DNA of 59,821 bases, taken from the NCBI GenBank assembly GCA_903919125.1, contig CAIXGS010000067.1, forward strand, positions 1 to 59,821, written 5' to 3'. Position 1 is the stretch's first letter. Each line of letters opens with the position of its first letter. Below the pieces are notes generated by a model that saw nothing but the letters and a program-made list of their open reading frames with translations, had not been told where the DNA came from and did not search any database. Origin of the DNA: an uncultured Spartobacteria bacterium (GTDB lineage: Bacteria; Verrucomicrobiota; Verrucomicrobiia; Chthoniobacterales; Chthoniobacteraceae). Made by a program: the position numbers and the translations under genes. This document shows, piece after piece, positions 1 through 9,231 of this stretch.

Positions 1-10
1 CTTCTCTCCC

Positions 11-88
11 GGGAACGCGGAGCCCTAGCTCCGCTTTGACGCCCCAAAAGCTCGGACAGGCATTGCGGAGCTGGGGCTCCGCGCTCCC
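11..88. repeat. REP-like foldback element
   Basis: Two 24-nt arms (11-34 and 65-88) are near-perfect reverse complements, with about 22 of 24 positions pairing and a 30-nt spacer. The arms are GC-rich and built around the alternating word GCGGAGC/GCTCCGC. A 10-bp direct repeat, CTTGAATCAT, follows at 103-112 and 156-165, and the second copy overlaps the end of the next gene. The structure resembles the dispersed palindromic repeats common between genes in Verrucomicrobia. It could act as a transcript-end structure for the leftward gene at 162-728. Confidence 0.6.
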
Positions 89-161
89 AGGTGCTGAGGT
101 CTCTTGAATCATCCAGAAAACTTAAATAGGTGGTATAACTCTTAAACACGGATGACTTGAA

Positions 162-728
162 TCATTTGCCGAGGGAGGCTTCCAGCATCTTGATCCAAGG
201 GCCAACAAAGTGGCCGTTGTCATGAAAAGTCCGGCCACTCACCATGTGCCGATCAATGACGCAGGGCTCGTTGACGTAAATCCCACCACACACTTCCAAG
301 TCAAACTTGCACTTCGCAACCGTCGCCATACGAAGTCCTTTGACGATCCCCGCACGGGCGGGAATCTCGACACCGTGGCAAACACTTGCCATGGGCTTCC
401 CGTTTTCCCAGTACCAGCGTGTGATCCGGAGCAGGTCCTCGTCTTCGCGAATGTATTCTGGGGCGCGTCCGCCGCTAAAAAAGATGCCGACATAGTCCTC
501 CGGGATGATGTCTTTAAAGGCGACGTCAGCATCGATGGAATAGCCTTCCCACTCCTTGGTGATGGTCCAACCGGGTTTCACCTCGTGGAGCACCATCTGG
601 TATTTGCGCTTCTCAGGTGCGGCGACCACGGGTTCGAAGCCGCCCTCAATGAGGCGATAGAACGGGTAAAGGGTATCAACGGTTTCGGTGGCGTCGCCGA
701 CGATGACGAGGACTTTTGGTTTGGTCAT
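162..728 (-). CDS. DJ-1/PfpI family protein (class I glutamine amidotransferase-like)
   Basis: This is a complete 188-residue single-domain protein, the usual size for the DJ-1/PfpI family. The N-terminal strand KVLVIVGDATE opens a flavodoxin-like fold. The nucleophile elbow is ASVCHG, with Cys117 followed by His118, as in PfpI-type enzymes and glyoxalase III. GIFFSGGRAPE (residues 81-91) carries the conserved Gly-Gly before the acidic residue. No signal peptide is seen, so it is cytoplasmic. Family members act as glyoxalases, deglycases or stress-related hydrolases, and the sequence does not say which. The gene stands alone, with a 263-bp gap to the rightward dehydrogenase gene. Confidence 0.9.
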   Translation of the reverse strand: MTKPKVLVIVGDATETVDTLYPFYRLIEGGFEPVVAAPEKRKYQMVLHEVKPGWTITKEWEGYSIDADVAFKDIIPEDYVGIFFSGGRAPEYIREDEDLLRITRWYWENGKPMASVCHGVEIPARAGIVKGLRMATVAKCKFDLEVCGGIYVNEPCVIDRHMVSGRTFHDNGHFVGPWIKMLEASLGK

Positions 729-991
729 AAGAAAGGATGAATATGAAAGTGAAGCTGTAAACAGGGGGGAGAGTTACGGGCCTCTCCGCGCTCCTATTTT
801 CTATGTCACTGGAGACTCGAGTGCCAATGCTGTTATGTGCCAACGTATGTGAGCAAAGCTCAACCCAGCGCCCGCGCTCTGCCAAAGACCGCTCCACGTT
901 TCCCCAGCACTCCGCGCTTGGCCGTAGTAAAAACTTTAAAAAGGAATGCATTTGTCTGATTGGAGACGCTAATTAAGAGAGCGTAACCCCT

Positions 992-3900
992 ATGAAACTC
1001 CGTTCTCTCCGTTCTCTCTGTTCCCTTTGTTGGTTAATGATGCTTGGAAGCGCTGCTTTTGCGGGTGATGACAGGCAGGTGGAAGTCGCGAAACAGGGTG
1101 GATTTGTACCGAAAATTCAACCTGCCTCCGAGGAAGGGCTCAACGCGATCAAGCAATTTAAGCTGGCGGAGGGATTATCCATAGACCTCTGGGCTGCAGA
1201 GCCTCTGCTGGCAAATCCCGTCGCCATTGCCACTGATGAAAAAGGACGCTGGTTTGTGGCTGAAACCTTTCGCTTGCACGCAGGAGTCAGCGACATCAGG
1301 GCCCACATGAACTGGCTGGACGATGAGCTTGCGAGCACCAACCTCGATTCGTGGCTCTCAATTCTCAAGGCCGATCCAGGCGTCGCCTTTGAAAAAAATG
1401 CGCAGAATTCCGAGCGCGTTCAGTTAGTTTGGGACAGCAAAGGTTCCGGTAAGGCGGACAGCTCAAAGATTTTTGCGGAAGGTTTCAACGAGGCGCAGTC
1501 TGGAATTGCCTCTGGCGTTTTAAGCCGTAAGGGCTCGGTTTATTTGACCAATATTCCTGATTTGTGGCTCTTGAAGGACACCCAAAACACAGGAACTGCA
1601 GATGTGAAAAAGTCTTTGGCTCGCGGGTTCGGCGTTCGGACGGCATTCCTCGGACATGACTTGCACGGGTTGCGTATAGGGCCTGATGGTCGCCTGTACT
1701 TTTCCATCGGCGATCGAGGGGCGAACGCAACTGCCGTGGATGGAAGTCGCGTGGTGAATACCGAAACCGGCGCTGTCTATCGTTGTAACCTAGACGGCTC
1801 GGAGCTCGAGATCTTTGCGGTTGGATTGCGCAATCCCCAAGAGCTTGCTTTCGACAAATTTGGGAACCTCTTTACGGGGGACAATAATTCGGACGCTGGC
1901 GATCCGGCTCGTTGGGTTTATGTGATGCAAAACAGCGACAGCGGATGGCGCATCGGTTGGCAGTTTCTCACAAAGCCCGAGGCGCGCGGTCCGTGGTTGT
2001 CGGAGCGTTTGTGTTATCCGTCCTTCGTTGGGCAGGCGGCTTATCATCTTCCGCCCGTTGCAATTTTGGGGAATGGCCCAAGCGGTTTGACGTACCACCC
2101 AGGAACGGGGCTGACTCCTCAATGGAAGGATCATTTTTTTCTAGCGAACTTCAGCGGTAACCCAAACAACAGCGGGATTCTTTCGGTTACGGTTGCGCCC
2201 AAAGGTGCGGGGTTCGAGATGTCTACAATCGAAAAACCAATTTGGAATATTCTCGCTACGGATGTGGAGTTTGGAGTCGACGGAGGGCTTTATCTTTCAG
2301 ACTGGGTCAATGGTTGGGGGATGACTGGAAAGGGGCGCATTTACAAGATGTCCGTTGCCGGCGACCGAGCGGATCCTCTTTTGGGGGAGACGCAAAAGCT
2401 GATTGCTGAGGGAATGGAAAAGCGGACCCCGAAAGAGCTTTCAAAATTGTTGGCGCACGCTGATATGCGGATCCGGCAGGAGGCGCAGTTTGAGCTCGCC
2501 GGACGCGGGGACGCGGCAACGTTGAGAACCGTCGCTGCGGCCAATCCAGCGCAGCTCGCACGGTTGCACGCCATTTGGGGGTTGGGACAGATTTCGAGAA
2601 ACACAGCGCAGGAATCTATCGCGCTTGTCGCCTTGTTCAACGATGCCGATGCAGAGGTGCGGGCGCAGGCAGTCAAGACGCTTGGAGATTGTAAAGCTTT
2701 TAATACAAAGGCATTGGAGAGTGTGTTGCCGCTGCTCAAAGATGAAAGCGCGAGGGTGCGTTCATTCGCTGCGATTGCGCTTGGCAACGCGAAATCCAAA
2801 GCAGCCGTGCCCTCGCTTTTGGCGGCCATCGCCAGCAATCAAGATCGCGACGCGGCTCTGCGCCATGCGTTGTGCGCGGGTTTAGCAGGATCCGCGGATC
2901 CTGGGACGTTGGTTGGGTTGCGGGCGGATGCGTCGGTGTCCGTGCGCTTGGGGGCTGTGATTGCGCTCCGGCGTTTGAAGCACGAAGGACTCTCAAAATT
3001 TCTTGAGGATGTTGATCCGCTGGTGGTCGCTGAGGCTGCGCGTGCAATTCATGACGAGTCTGTGGAGCCTGCGATGTCGGCGCTGGCAGCTCTGATTTCC
3101 AAAACGTCGAGCATTGTGACTTTCCCAGAAGGCACCAAAGAGCAGCCCGGTCCAAGGGATGCGATTTTGCGGCGCGTGGTGAACGCGAATTATCGAATTG
3201 GGAATGAAGCATCCGCATTGGCGTTGGCTAAGTTTGGAGCCACGGCCGAAGTACCTGCAGCATTTCGAGTTCAGGCTTTGCAGCAGTTAGGCGCTTGGGA
3301 AAACCCTCCGCGCTTAGATCGTGTGATGGGTTTGCATCGCCCATTACCGAAGCGCGATCCGGGGGTTGTAGGAAATGCGGTGCGTCCTGTGTTGGCTCTT
3401 TTGTTGAATGATAAAAGTGCGGGGAACGCGTTCCGGTTGGAAGTGATGAATCTTTTGGAACGTTTCTCAAAGGGAACTCCGCTGGACTTGGCGGCTGTGG
3501 TCGCGGATGAAAAAGAAGACGCTGCAGTGCGAGCGAAGGCACTCGTTGCGATGGCCACGAGAGGCGACGCGGCGCTCGTGCAATACGTTGATTCCGCTGC
3601 GACATCCCATGTGGAGGCACTTCGCAAGGAGGCGACAAGATTGCGCGTCGAATTGCATCTTCCGGGAGGCGGCGTAGAGGCGCTTGCGAAGGTTTTGCAA
3701 ATTGGTTCCACGGGTGAAAAACAAAATATTCTCACGACACTCGGTACGATGCCGGAAGCCTCGGCCGCAGCGGTGCTGGAGCAATATCTTGATCAGCTCC
3801 TCGCTGGAAAATGTCCGACCGAGTTGCAGCTCGAGTTGTTGGAGGCTGCGGCGAAGCGTTCCGAGGAAGGCGTGAAAGCGCGTCTCGCAAAAGTACAAGA

Positions 3901-4366
3901 GTCGTTTGCTCAGGCGGAACCGCTTTCCGCTTACAAGTTTGCTCTTGCGGGTGGGAACGCGACTGAGGGGCGCAGGGTTTTTATGGAAAAGCCTGAGGCC
4001 TCTTGTATTCGTTGCCACAAAGTAAACAACGACGGCGCGGAAGTGGGGCCGAATTTGACCGGCTTGGGAAAACGGCAGAACAGAGAGTATCTGCTCGAGT
4101 CCCTCGTCGATCCCAATGCGAAGATCGCTGCGGGGTTCGAGACAGTTCTTGTGACGCTCAAGGATGGATCGCTACACGCTGGAATTTTGAAGAGTGAAAC
4201 AGAAGCGGAGCTCTTGCTCATGCAGCCTACCGGCGTCCCTGAGAAGCTGCAAAAGGGCCAGATCAAGAGTCGCGAACGGGGACCTTCTGGAATGCCCGCG
4301 CTCGCGCCAATTCTGGCCAAAAAGGATCTTCGTGACTTGGTGGAGTATCTCTCCAGTTTTAAATAG
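992..4366 (+). CDS. Exported PVC-type dehydrogenase with HEAT repeats and C-terminal cytochrome c
   Basis: This 1124-residue protein has a signal peptide (residues 1-24, ending AAFA). Next comes a beta-propeller like glucose/sorbosone dehydrogenases (about 45-460; HDLHGLRIGPDGRLYFSIGD). A helical HEAT-repeat stretch follows (about 480-990), then a C-terminal haem-binding domain with CIRCH and a distal Met region. The order matches the 'membrane-bound dehydrogenase' (TIGR02604) plus 'CxxCH' (TIGR02603) proteins of Verrucomicrobia and Pirellula. It probably oxidises a sugar or polyol outside the cytoplasmic membrane and passes electrons to its own haem; the substrate cannot be read from sequence. 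The gene at 4441, 74 bp downstream, encodes another small cytochrome and could accept the electrons. Confidence 0.88.
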   Translation: MKLRSLRSLCSLCWLMMLGSAAFAGDDRQVEVAKQGGFVPKIQPASEEGLNAIKQFKLAEGLSIDLWAAEPLLANPVAIATDEKGRWFVAETFRLHAGVSDIRAHMNWLDDELASTNLDSWLSILKADPGVAFEKNAQNSERVQLVWDSKGSGKADSSKIFAEGFNEAQSGIASGVLSRKGSVYLTNIPDLWLLKDTQNTGTADVKKSLARGFGVRTAFLGHDLHGLRIGPDGRLYFSIGDRGANATAVDGSRVVNTETGAVYRCNLDGSELEIFAVGLRNPQELAFDKFGNLFTGDNNSDAGDPARWVYVMQNSDSGWRIGWQFLTKPEARGPWLSERLCYPSFVGQAAYHLPPVAILGNGPSGLTYHPGTGLTPQWKDHFFLANFSGNPNNSGILSVTVAPKGAGFEMSTIEKPIWNILATDVEFGVDGGLYLSDWVNGWGMTGKGRIYKMSVAGDRADPLLGETQKLIAEGMEKRTPKELSKLLAHADMRIRQEAQFELAGRGDAATLRTVAAANPAQLARLHAIWGLGQISRNTAQESIALVALFNDADAEVRAQAVKTLGDCKAFNTKALESVLPLLKDESARVRSFAAIALGNAKSKAAVPSLLAAIASNQDRDAALRHALCAGLAGSADPGTLVGLRADASVSVRLGAVIALRRLKHEGLSKFLEDVDPLVVAEAARAIHDESVEPAMSALAALISKTSSIVTFPEGTKEQPGPRDAILRRVVNANYRIGNEASALALAKFGATAEVPAAFRVQALQQLGAWENPPRLDRVMGLHRPLPKRDPGVVGNAVRPVLALLLNDKSAGNAFRLEVMNLLERFSKGTPLDLAAVVADEKEDAAVRAKALVAMATRGDAALVQYVDSAATSHVEALRKEATRLRVELHLPGGGVEALAKVLQIGSTGEKQNILTTLGTMPEASAAAVLEQYLDQLLAGKCPTELQLELLEAAAKRSEEGVKARLAKVQESFAQAEPLSAYKFALAGGNATEGRRVFMEKPEASCIRCHKVNNDGAEVGPNLTGLGKRQNREYLLESLVDPNAKIAAGFETVLVTLKDGSLHAGILKSETEAELLLMQPTGVPEKLQKGQIKSRERGPSGMPALAPILAKKDLRDLVEYLSSFK

Positions 4367-4440
4367 TCGGCCAACTCAGCGAATTCGCGCCTCTTAAATT
4401 CGGGCATGAGATTTTCCTAATCATAGGTTACATTCATAGA

Positions 4441-4872
4441 ATGAAAATCGCGCCTTGGGTTTTGGTCATTGTCCCCGTGGTGGCTCTCCTTGGTATTTTG
4501 GGCGCGGGTGGCTGCGTCCGAGCCTCAGGTAGGGCTGAGGGGACCTATTTTGTAGCGAAGGTCAAACCAACGCTCGAATACTATTGCATGGAGTGCCACA
4601 ACTCGAAGTCCGCGTCCAAGTTCAGCCACTTAAATTTGGAGACCGGCAAACTTGCGATGAGCACCGGCTTACACAAACCTGTCATTCTACCTAGAAAGCC
4701 GGACGATAGCCTTCTCTATGTCGTTTTACGGCTCGGGCACGCGGAGGCGCTCGCGATGCCGCCCGCCCCAGATAAAATATCTGGCGAACAGCTTGCCTCG
4801 GTTCGCCAATGGATTCTTGACGGTGCCTTTTGGCCCGAAGGTCCCGAAGGGCATCTCAAATCTCCGCGCTAG
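4441..4872 (+). CDS. Small anchored c-type cytochrome (PSCyt1-like)
   Basis: The protein has 143 residues. A hydrophobic N-terminal segment (residues 4-24) ends in LGAGGC, which could be either a membrane anchor or a weak lipobox at Cys25. One haem site, CMECH, lies near residue 52, followed by the planctomycete-cytochrome pattern in which LNLETG, LPRKPDDSLLY and MPPAP precede QWILDGA. This is the single-domain version of the PSCyt1 module that usually starts much larger PSD1 proteins. It follows the dehydrogenase gene on the same strand, so the two may form an electron-transfer pair. About 185 bp without a recognisable gene separate it from the next gene. Confidence 0.8.
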   Translation: MKIAPWVLVIVPVVALLGILGAGGCVRASGRAEGTYFVAKVKPTLEYYCMECHNSKSASKFSHLNLETGKLAMSTGLHKPVILPRKPDDSLLYVVLRLGHAEALAMPPAPDKISGEQLASVRQWILDGAFWPEGPEGHLKSPR

Positions 4873-5057
4873 CGGGAGGCCACGCCGGCAAGCGCAGGCA
4901 AGTTTCGGTGAGTGCGGTATTCCATAAGTTAGGCGTGTTACTGGGCGTCGAGGGTAAAAGGTTTCCGGACAAAATCCGACGCAGCTTGAACCCGAGTATG
5001 AAAACGCCTGTCTTCGCTGGGGAAGCGTGGTACAGCCGACTGAGAAGGTGTAATTGA

Positions 5058-7175
5058 ATGACTCCCCCCACGATGAAGCTCTGCTCCTTATTTTTAATTG
5101 CCTCTATCCTCGTCACTCCGCTTGCCAAGGCGGCGGAATCCATAGGGCCTCTAGCTCCTGTACTTCAATCATTTATAGAAAAGCACATAGCCTCGGGTGT
5201 GGTTGGGCTTGTGGCAAATAAAGAGGGTGTGATGGTTGTTGAGACCGCCGGTTTCGCGAGTCTCGCTGATAAGACGCCGATCCGTGAAGATGCCGTTTTC
5301 TGGATCGCCTCGATGAGTAAAACCCTCACGGGGGTCGCTCTCATGATGCTCGTGGATGAGGGAAAGGTGAACCTGGATGATCCAGTGGAAAAGTACCTTC
5401 CAGAATTCAAAGGACAAATGGTCGAGGCCTCAGATGGATCAGGAACAACGCATCCGCCCAAGCATCCGATCACTGTGCGCGAGATTATGAGTCACACCAG
5501 CGGACTGGTACTTGCAAGCGAGAAGGCACTGAAACGTACTCAGGTGTTGAAGGACGATGTCGCGGAGTACGCCGCTCGTCCGCTGCGACAGGAGCCCAGC
5601 ACCAAGTACGAATACAACAACTGCGGCATTAATACGGGCGGACGCATCATCGAAGTCGTGAGTGGTTTAGCCTACGCGGATTTCATGCAAACGCGGCTCT
5701 TCATTCCCCTAGGGATGACGGACACAACGTGCTGGCCAAACGCGGAACAGGCCGCGCGTCTGGTGCACTCTGCGCGCTTCACTGAGGACAAGCGCGATCT
5801 CGTGGAGGTTAAATTGGACGCGAACGTCTCGTCGCAAACCATCGAGAAGTTGAGTGCAGGGGTGCATGTGCCCCCAGCGATCATCGCTGATATGGGCTTC
5901 GGTATTTCCGCGGACTACGGCAAACATTACGCGATGCCGGCGGGCGGTTATTTTTCGACGGCGCGCGATCTGAGCCAGTTATGTCGGATGCTTTTGCGCG
6001 GAGGCGAACTTAGCGGCAAGCGCTACCTTTCCGAGAAGGCAGTGAACGTTATGAGCGCTTCGCAAGTCGGCGAAGTAAAAGTGAGTCCTCAGGAAAGTTA
6101 TGGAATAGGATGTTCCATAAAACTCAGTGACGAGGAGGGCCCGAGCGTCGGAAGTTTTGGTCATCGGGGGGCGCGTCGTACTGCGATGTGGATTGATCCG
6201 AAAAACAAGCTGGCGATGGTGCTTCTCGTGGAGCGCTTTGACATGCCCGGCGATCAGCAGAAAGTCATGTACGGAGATTTTATGAAAGCGGCCGTGGCGA
6301 AATATGGAAGCCCGCCGCCGCCGCCACCTGCGCCGACCTTTGCGGATGTGTCCTTCGGCCCGCACCCTCATCAACTTATCGATATTTATCTTCCTAAAAA
6401 AGGGGAGGGGCCGTTTCCCTCAATACTCTGGTTTGGAGGGATTTGGAAAGCTGCGAAACATCCGGCAAACTTAGGTTTCTTCGACTCTAAAGGCATTGCG
6501 GTAATTGCGGTTGAGACCCGCACGATGGAAGACGCGACTGCTGCTAAAGAGAAGGAGCCAATCTCTTATGTGCAGAGCGACGCGATACGCGCTGTCCAAT
6601 TCGTTCGCCACAATGCGGCGAAGTGGAATCTCGATCCGAGTCGTATCGCGACGGGTGGAGGTTCGCAGGGGGCGCAACCCGCGCTCTTTGTGGGATGTTC
6701 GCTTGATCAGGCGAACAGCTCTTCGGAGGATCCAGTGGAGCGGGAGTCGTCGTTGGTTCGCTGCGTTGCGGCGTACCGTTGTCAGCCGACGCTTGATCCA
6801 AAGCGCATGCAAGAATGGGTCCCGGGTGTGCAGTGGGGGGCGCCCGCCCTTGGATGCTCGTTTGAGGAATCCCTCAAGCGTCGAGATGAATTGCTGCCCA
6901 TTATCAAAAAATGGTCCCCAGATTATTTGCTGCACAAGGGTGCCTCGCCGATGTTCTTCGAAAATGAGTGGGGGCTGACCCTTCCGAAAGAGATCACTCA
7001 AGCGAACTACGACGTGCATTGTCCGAGTTGGGCACTGGGCTTTCAGAAGCTTGCAACCGACGTGGGGGCCGCGTGTTTTGTGAAGTTTCCTGAACACCCA
7101 GTGGAAGGTTATTCGGACATCTGGAATTTCGTTGCCCAAGAGCTTCAAAAAACTGCCATCACTCAACGTCCATAG
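5058..7175 (+). CDS. Exported beta-lactamase-like serine hydrolase fused to an alpha/beta hydrolase
   Basis: This 705-residue protein has two hydrolase modules. After a signal peptide (ending about AKAA), residues 30-420 form a class C beta-lactamase/esterase domain with SMSK (Ser85, Lys88), Y186-N-N188 as the Y-x-N motif, and HRG as the third motif. A run of prolines (around 421-427) is the linker. Residues 430-705 look like an alpha/beta hydrolase with a WFGG oxyanion-loop region and GGGSQGAQ as nucleophile elbow. AAGG at 5045-5048 lies nine bases before ATG 5058 and supports this start; ATG 5073 is an alternative. The first module probably cleaves esters or D-amino peptides, the second a polysaccharide ester, but neither substrate is visible. 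Confidence 0.85.
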   Translation: MTPPTMKLCSLFLIASILVTPLAKAAESIGPLAPVLQSFIEKHIASGVVGLVANKEGVMVVETAGFASLADKTPIREDAVFWIASMSKTLTGVALMMLVDEGKVNLDDPVEKYLPEFKGQMVEASDGSGTTHPPKHPITVREIMSHTSGLVLASEKALKRTQVLKDDVAEYAARPLRQEPSTKYEYNNCGINTGGRIIEVVSGLAYADFMQTRLFIPLGMTDTTCWPNAEQAARLVHSARFTEDKRDLVEVKLDANVSSQTIEKLSAGVHVPPAIIADMGFGISADYGKHYAMPAGGYFSTARDLSQLCRMLLRGGELSGKRYLSEKAVNVMSASQVGEVKVSPQESYGIGCSIKLSDEEGPSVGSFGHRGARRTAMWIDPKNKLAMVLLVERFDMPGDQQKVMYGDFMKAAVAKYGSPPPPPPAPTFADVSFGPHPHQLIDIYLPKKGEGPFPSILWFGGIWKAAKHPANLGFFDSKGIAVIAVETRTMEDATAAKEKEPISYVQSDAIRAVQFVRHNAAKWNLDPSRIATGGGSQGAQPALFVGCSLDQANSSSEDPVERESSLVRCVAAYRCQPTLDPKRMQEWVPGVQWGAPALGCSFEESLKRRDELLPIIKKWSPDYLLHKGASPMFFENEWGLTLPKEITQANYDVHCPSWALGFQKLATDVGAACFVKFPEHPVEGYSDIWNFVAQELQKTAITQRP

Positions 7176-7190
7176 ACCACGAAAAACCAA

Positions 7191-7210
7191 TGGACACCAA
7201 TGGACACCAA
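7191..7210. repeat. Tandem 10-bp direct repeat
   Basis: TGGACACCAA occurs twice in a row (7191-7200 and 7201-7210), with a partial copy on the left. It lies between the end of the hydrolase gene and the tRNA-Pro 3' end. It is probably slippage without function. Confidence 0.7.
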
Positions 7211-7226
7211 TGAACTAACGATAAAG

Positions 7227-7303
7227 TGGTCGGGCCGGCGAGATTCGAACTCGCGACCTCTTGAACCCCATTCAAGCGCACTACCAAGCTGTGCTACGGC
7301 CCG
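7227..7303 (-). tRNA. tRNA-Pro (anticodon GGG)
   Basis: The reverse strand folds as a 77-nt tRNA with a 7-bp acceptor stem (7297-7303 with 7231-7237), discriminator A and an encoded CCA (7227-7229). The T arm contains GTTCGAATC. The anticodon arm is CTTGA/TCAAG around the loop ATGGGGT, which places GGG at positions 34-36 and reads CCC and CCU. Confidence 0.95.
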
Positions 7304-7593
7304 ACAAAGAGGGCGCACAGAATCAGCGGCTCGAAACCTTTTGGCAAGCGTCTTTTGTGAAAAAGGGAGGGCGAGCGACTGGCTTGGCTTTCGCCAACAA
7401 TCCTAGCCTTCATTGAGGTGCGGGTTCTGATATGCCAAAGTGTCGGTTCCCTTCGGGTCGCGGTTCGCCCGAGTTCGTGACTTACAAACGCCAGAACCGG
7501 CGCCTCAATCTAAAGTTCGGCGTATCCAGACTCATTTTCAGGAAATAACCGAAGTGGTTGATCTCGTAAAAACTCGTCCCGCGCGCTGCGTTG
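7304..7593. other. Intergenic region without a recognised feature
   Basis: This 290-bp stretch between the tRNA-Pro 5' end and the stop of the leftward glycosidase gene shows no convincing reading frame. It should contain the tRNA promoter, but no clear -35/-10 pair could be assigned. Short GGTTC/GAACC-like words occur without a stable terminator shape. Confidence 0.5.
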
Positions 7594-9024
7594 TCATTCG
7601 AAAATGACCAGTGCCGCGCTTGCTGGGGACAGCGTGACCGTTGCTTTTCCACCCGTTACAACAATCGCCTCCGTCGTCTTGGGCGCCCAAGTTCCGTCGA
7701 GCTCAACGGCACTTCCACCGAATGTTACGCCGCTCGTGGCTGCTGCGTCGGGCGCGCTCAAACGTAGGACCTCACCCTTTTTCGCCTTTGTTCCACCCTC
7801 CAGTTGGACATTCACGCCCTGCGTGAAATCCTTGTTCACAAGTGACACTCGCAGCCTGCCATCGTTCCCCATCACCGCATGGGCAACAAGATTTGTTGAT
7901 GCCTTGCATTCGGAAGTAATCATCCGGCCCTGCGCGGCTCGGGAAAAAAAGAGGAGCCCGTAGTAGAGCGGTGCAGGCGCGTAAGTCTCCGTCTGCTTGT
8001 CATAGACGATCGAGGAGTAATTGTGCGGAGTGAAACTGCCGTGAAGGTTGACCCCCGCGCCTCCGTGGCGTGCAACGTCGAACATAAAATCAATCGCCCA
8101 GAGTGCGGAGGCGAAGGCATCGCTCACCCCTCGTTTTCCTCCACTGGAGGCGGTGTTGCACTCACCAACGCGGTACGGAACGCCCGCGGCCTTGGCATTC
8201 TCAAGTTTTGGCAACCAGTCCTCGTCGTACTTCGCACTCAGCAGCTTTTCCACGGACGTAAAACGTTGCGATTGGGAGTCCGTTTCTTTGGCCGACAACG
8301 GGTAAACGTGCGAGGTCGCAAGCACGATCCGGTCTTTGAAGTCATTCATAAAAAGAGGCATCCATTGCGTGCTCTTCGTCAGCGCGGGACCGGTGATGGG
8401 TGCTTTCGGGTTCCTTTGAAGGATCGCCTCTATGTTAGTTTCAAACTCAGCTTTGTACTGAGGATAACCCCAGTTTCCAGGCCTGATTCCAGCGCGGTTT
8501 GGACCTTGTGGATAAAGGTTCGGTTCGTTGCCGATCTCAATCGCAAGAACCTCCCTGCCCCCGACATTCAAAGCGTAGTCCGATTCCTCCGCAGCCATCG
8601 CCGGGTCATTGGCGCCCATGTTGACTCCGTAAATGACCCTCCATCCGGCGGCGCGCGCAAACCCGAAAAAAGCATCAATGGTAGCGGGGCCGATAGTCCG
8701 TGGCTCGATGACGTAGCGATTGTCCTTCATGGACTCAAGGACGGGGGTTGCCTCCCGTTGAAAAAATGTTGAATCAACTCCATTGGCTCCGATTCGAAGC
8801 ACTCCAGATCCAAGCGTCCGGCAGAGGTTAATGAGAGTCGTGTTTTTCGGACTGAAACAGTCACGCGTGAGAATTTTCTTCTCCGTGCTGAGTCCGACAA
8901 AGTCGCTTGAGATGACTGCGCCGGGTTCCTCTGGATGAATGAGTACCGTGGCGGTGGGCAGAGCGGTCTCGCTAGCCATGGCAGGGGAAAGTGCGAGTAA
9001 GAGGAGGGCGGATATGAGTTTCAC
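7594..9024 (-). CDS. Exported glycoside hydrolase, GH79-like (beta-glucuronidase/heparanase type)
   Basis: The reading frame stays open upstream to 9150, but GTG at 9024 begins directly at a signal peptide (MKLISALLLLALSPAMA), giving 476 residues. The fold reads as a clan GH-A TIM barrel. The acid/base candidate is Glu167 in EIGNEPNL and the nucleophile Glu288 in YRVGECNT; both contexts match GH79 enzymes. A C-terminal beta-sandwich (about 380-476) follows. The protein probably cleaves uronic-acid-containing glycans in the periplasm or outside. There is no clear Shine-Dalgarno sequence before the GTG. Neighbouring leftward genes encode exported esterases (9232, 10147), consistent with a loose polysaccharide-degradation group. 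Confidence 0.78.
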   Translation of the reverse strand: MKLISALLLLALSPAMASETALPTATVLIHPEEPGAVISSDFVGLSTEKKILTRDCFSPKNTTLINLCRTLGSGVLRIGANGVDSTFFQREATPVLESMKDNRYVIEPRTIGPATIDAFFGFARAAGWRVIYGVNMGANDPAMAAEESDYALNVGGREVLAIEIGNEPNLYPQGPNRAGIRPGNWGYPQYKAEFETNIEAILQRNPKAPITGPALTKSTQWMPLFMNDFKDRIVLATSHVYPLSAKETDSQSQRFTSVEKLLSAKYDEDWLPKLENAKAAGVPYRVGECNTASSGGKRGVSDAFASALWAIDFMFDVARHGGAGVNLHGSFTPHNYSSIVYDKQTETYAPAPLYYGLLFFSRAAQGRMITSECKASTNLVAHAVMGNDGRLRVSLVNKDFTQGVNVQLEGGTKAKKGEVLRLSAPDAAATSGVTFGGSAVELDGTWAPKTTEAIVVTGGKATVTLSPASAALVIFE

Positions 9025-9231
9025 GGGAGGGGAATGGGGGAGGTAAAGGTTTGAGCAAAACTGAGAAAGAGTCACACGGCAAACACTACGAACACAAGAT
9101 GCTGCAGTGTTGGCGCACAGGTGCTTGCCACGTTCAGCTTGGCCGCTCACCTTGATGGTGCCCGCATCCAGAGACGCGAGCTCTTGTGCGCGGGTGTGGG
9201 AATTTCGCTGGATCAGGCTTGAATCGGCGGC

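Noticed and set aside
4873-5057. Possible small gene between the cytochrome and hydrolase genes
   Set aside because: Open frames in this gap overlap the flanks and show no recognisable features.
8023-8772. Rightward open frame of 249 codons
   Set aside because: It lies within the antisense of the GH79-like gene and shows no domain or signal.
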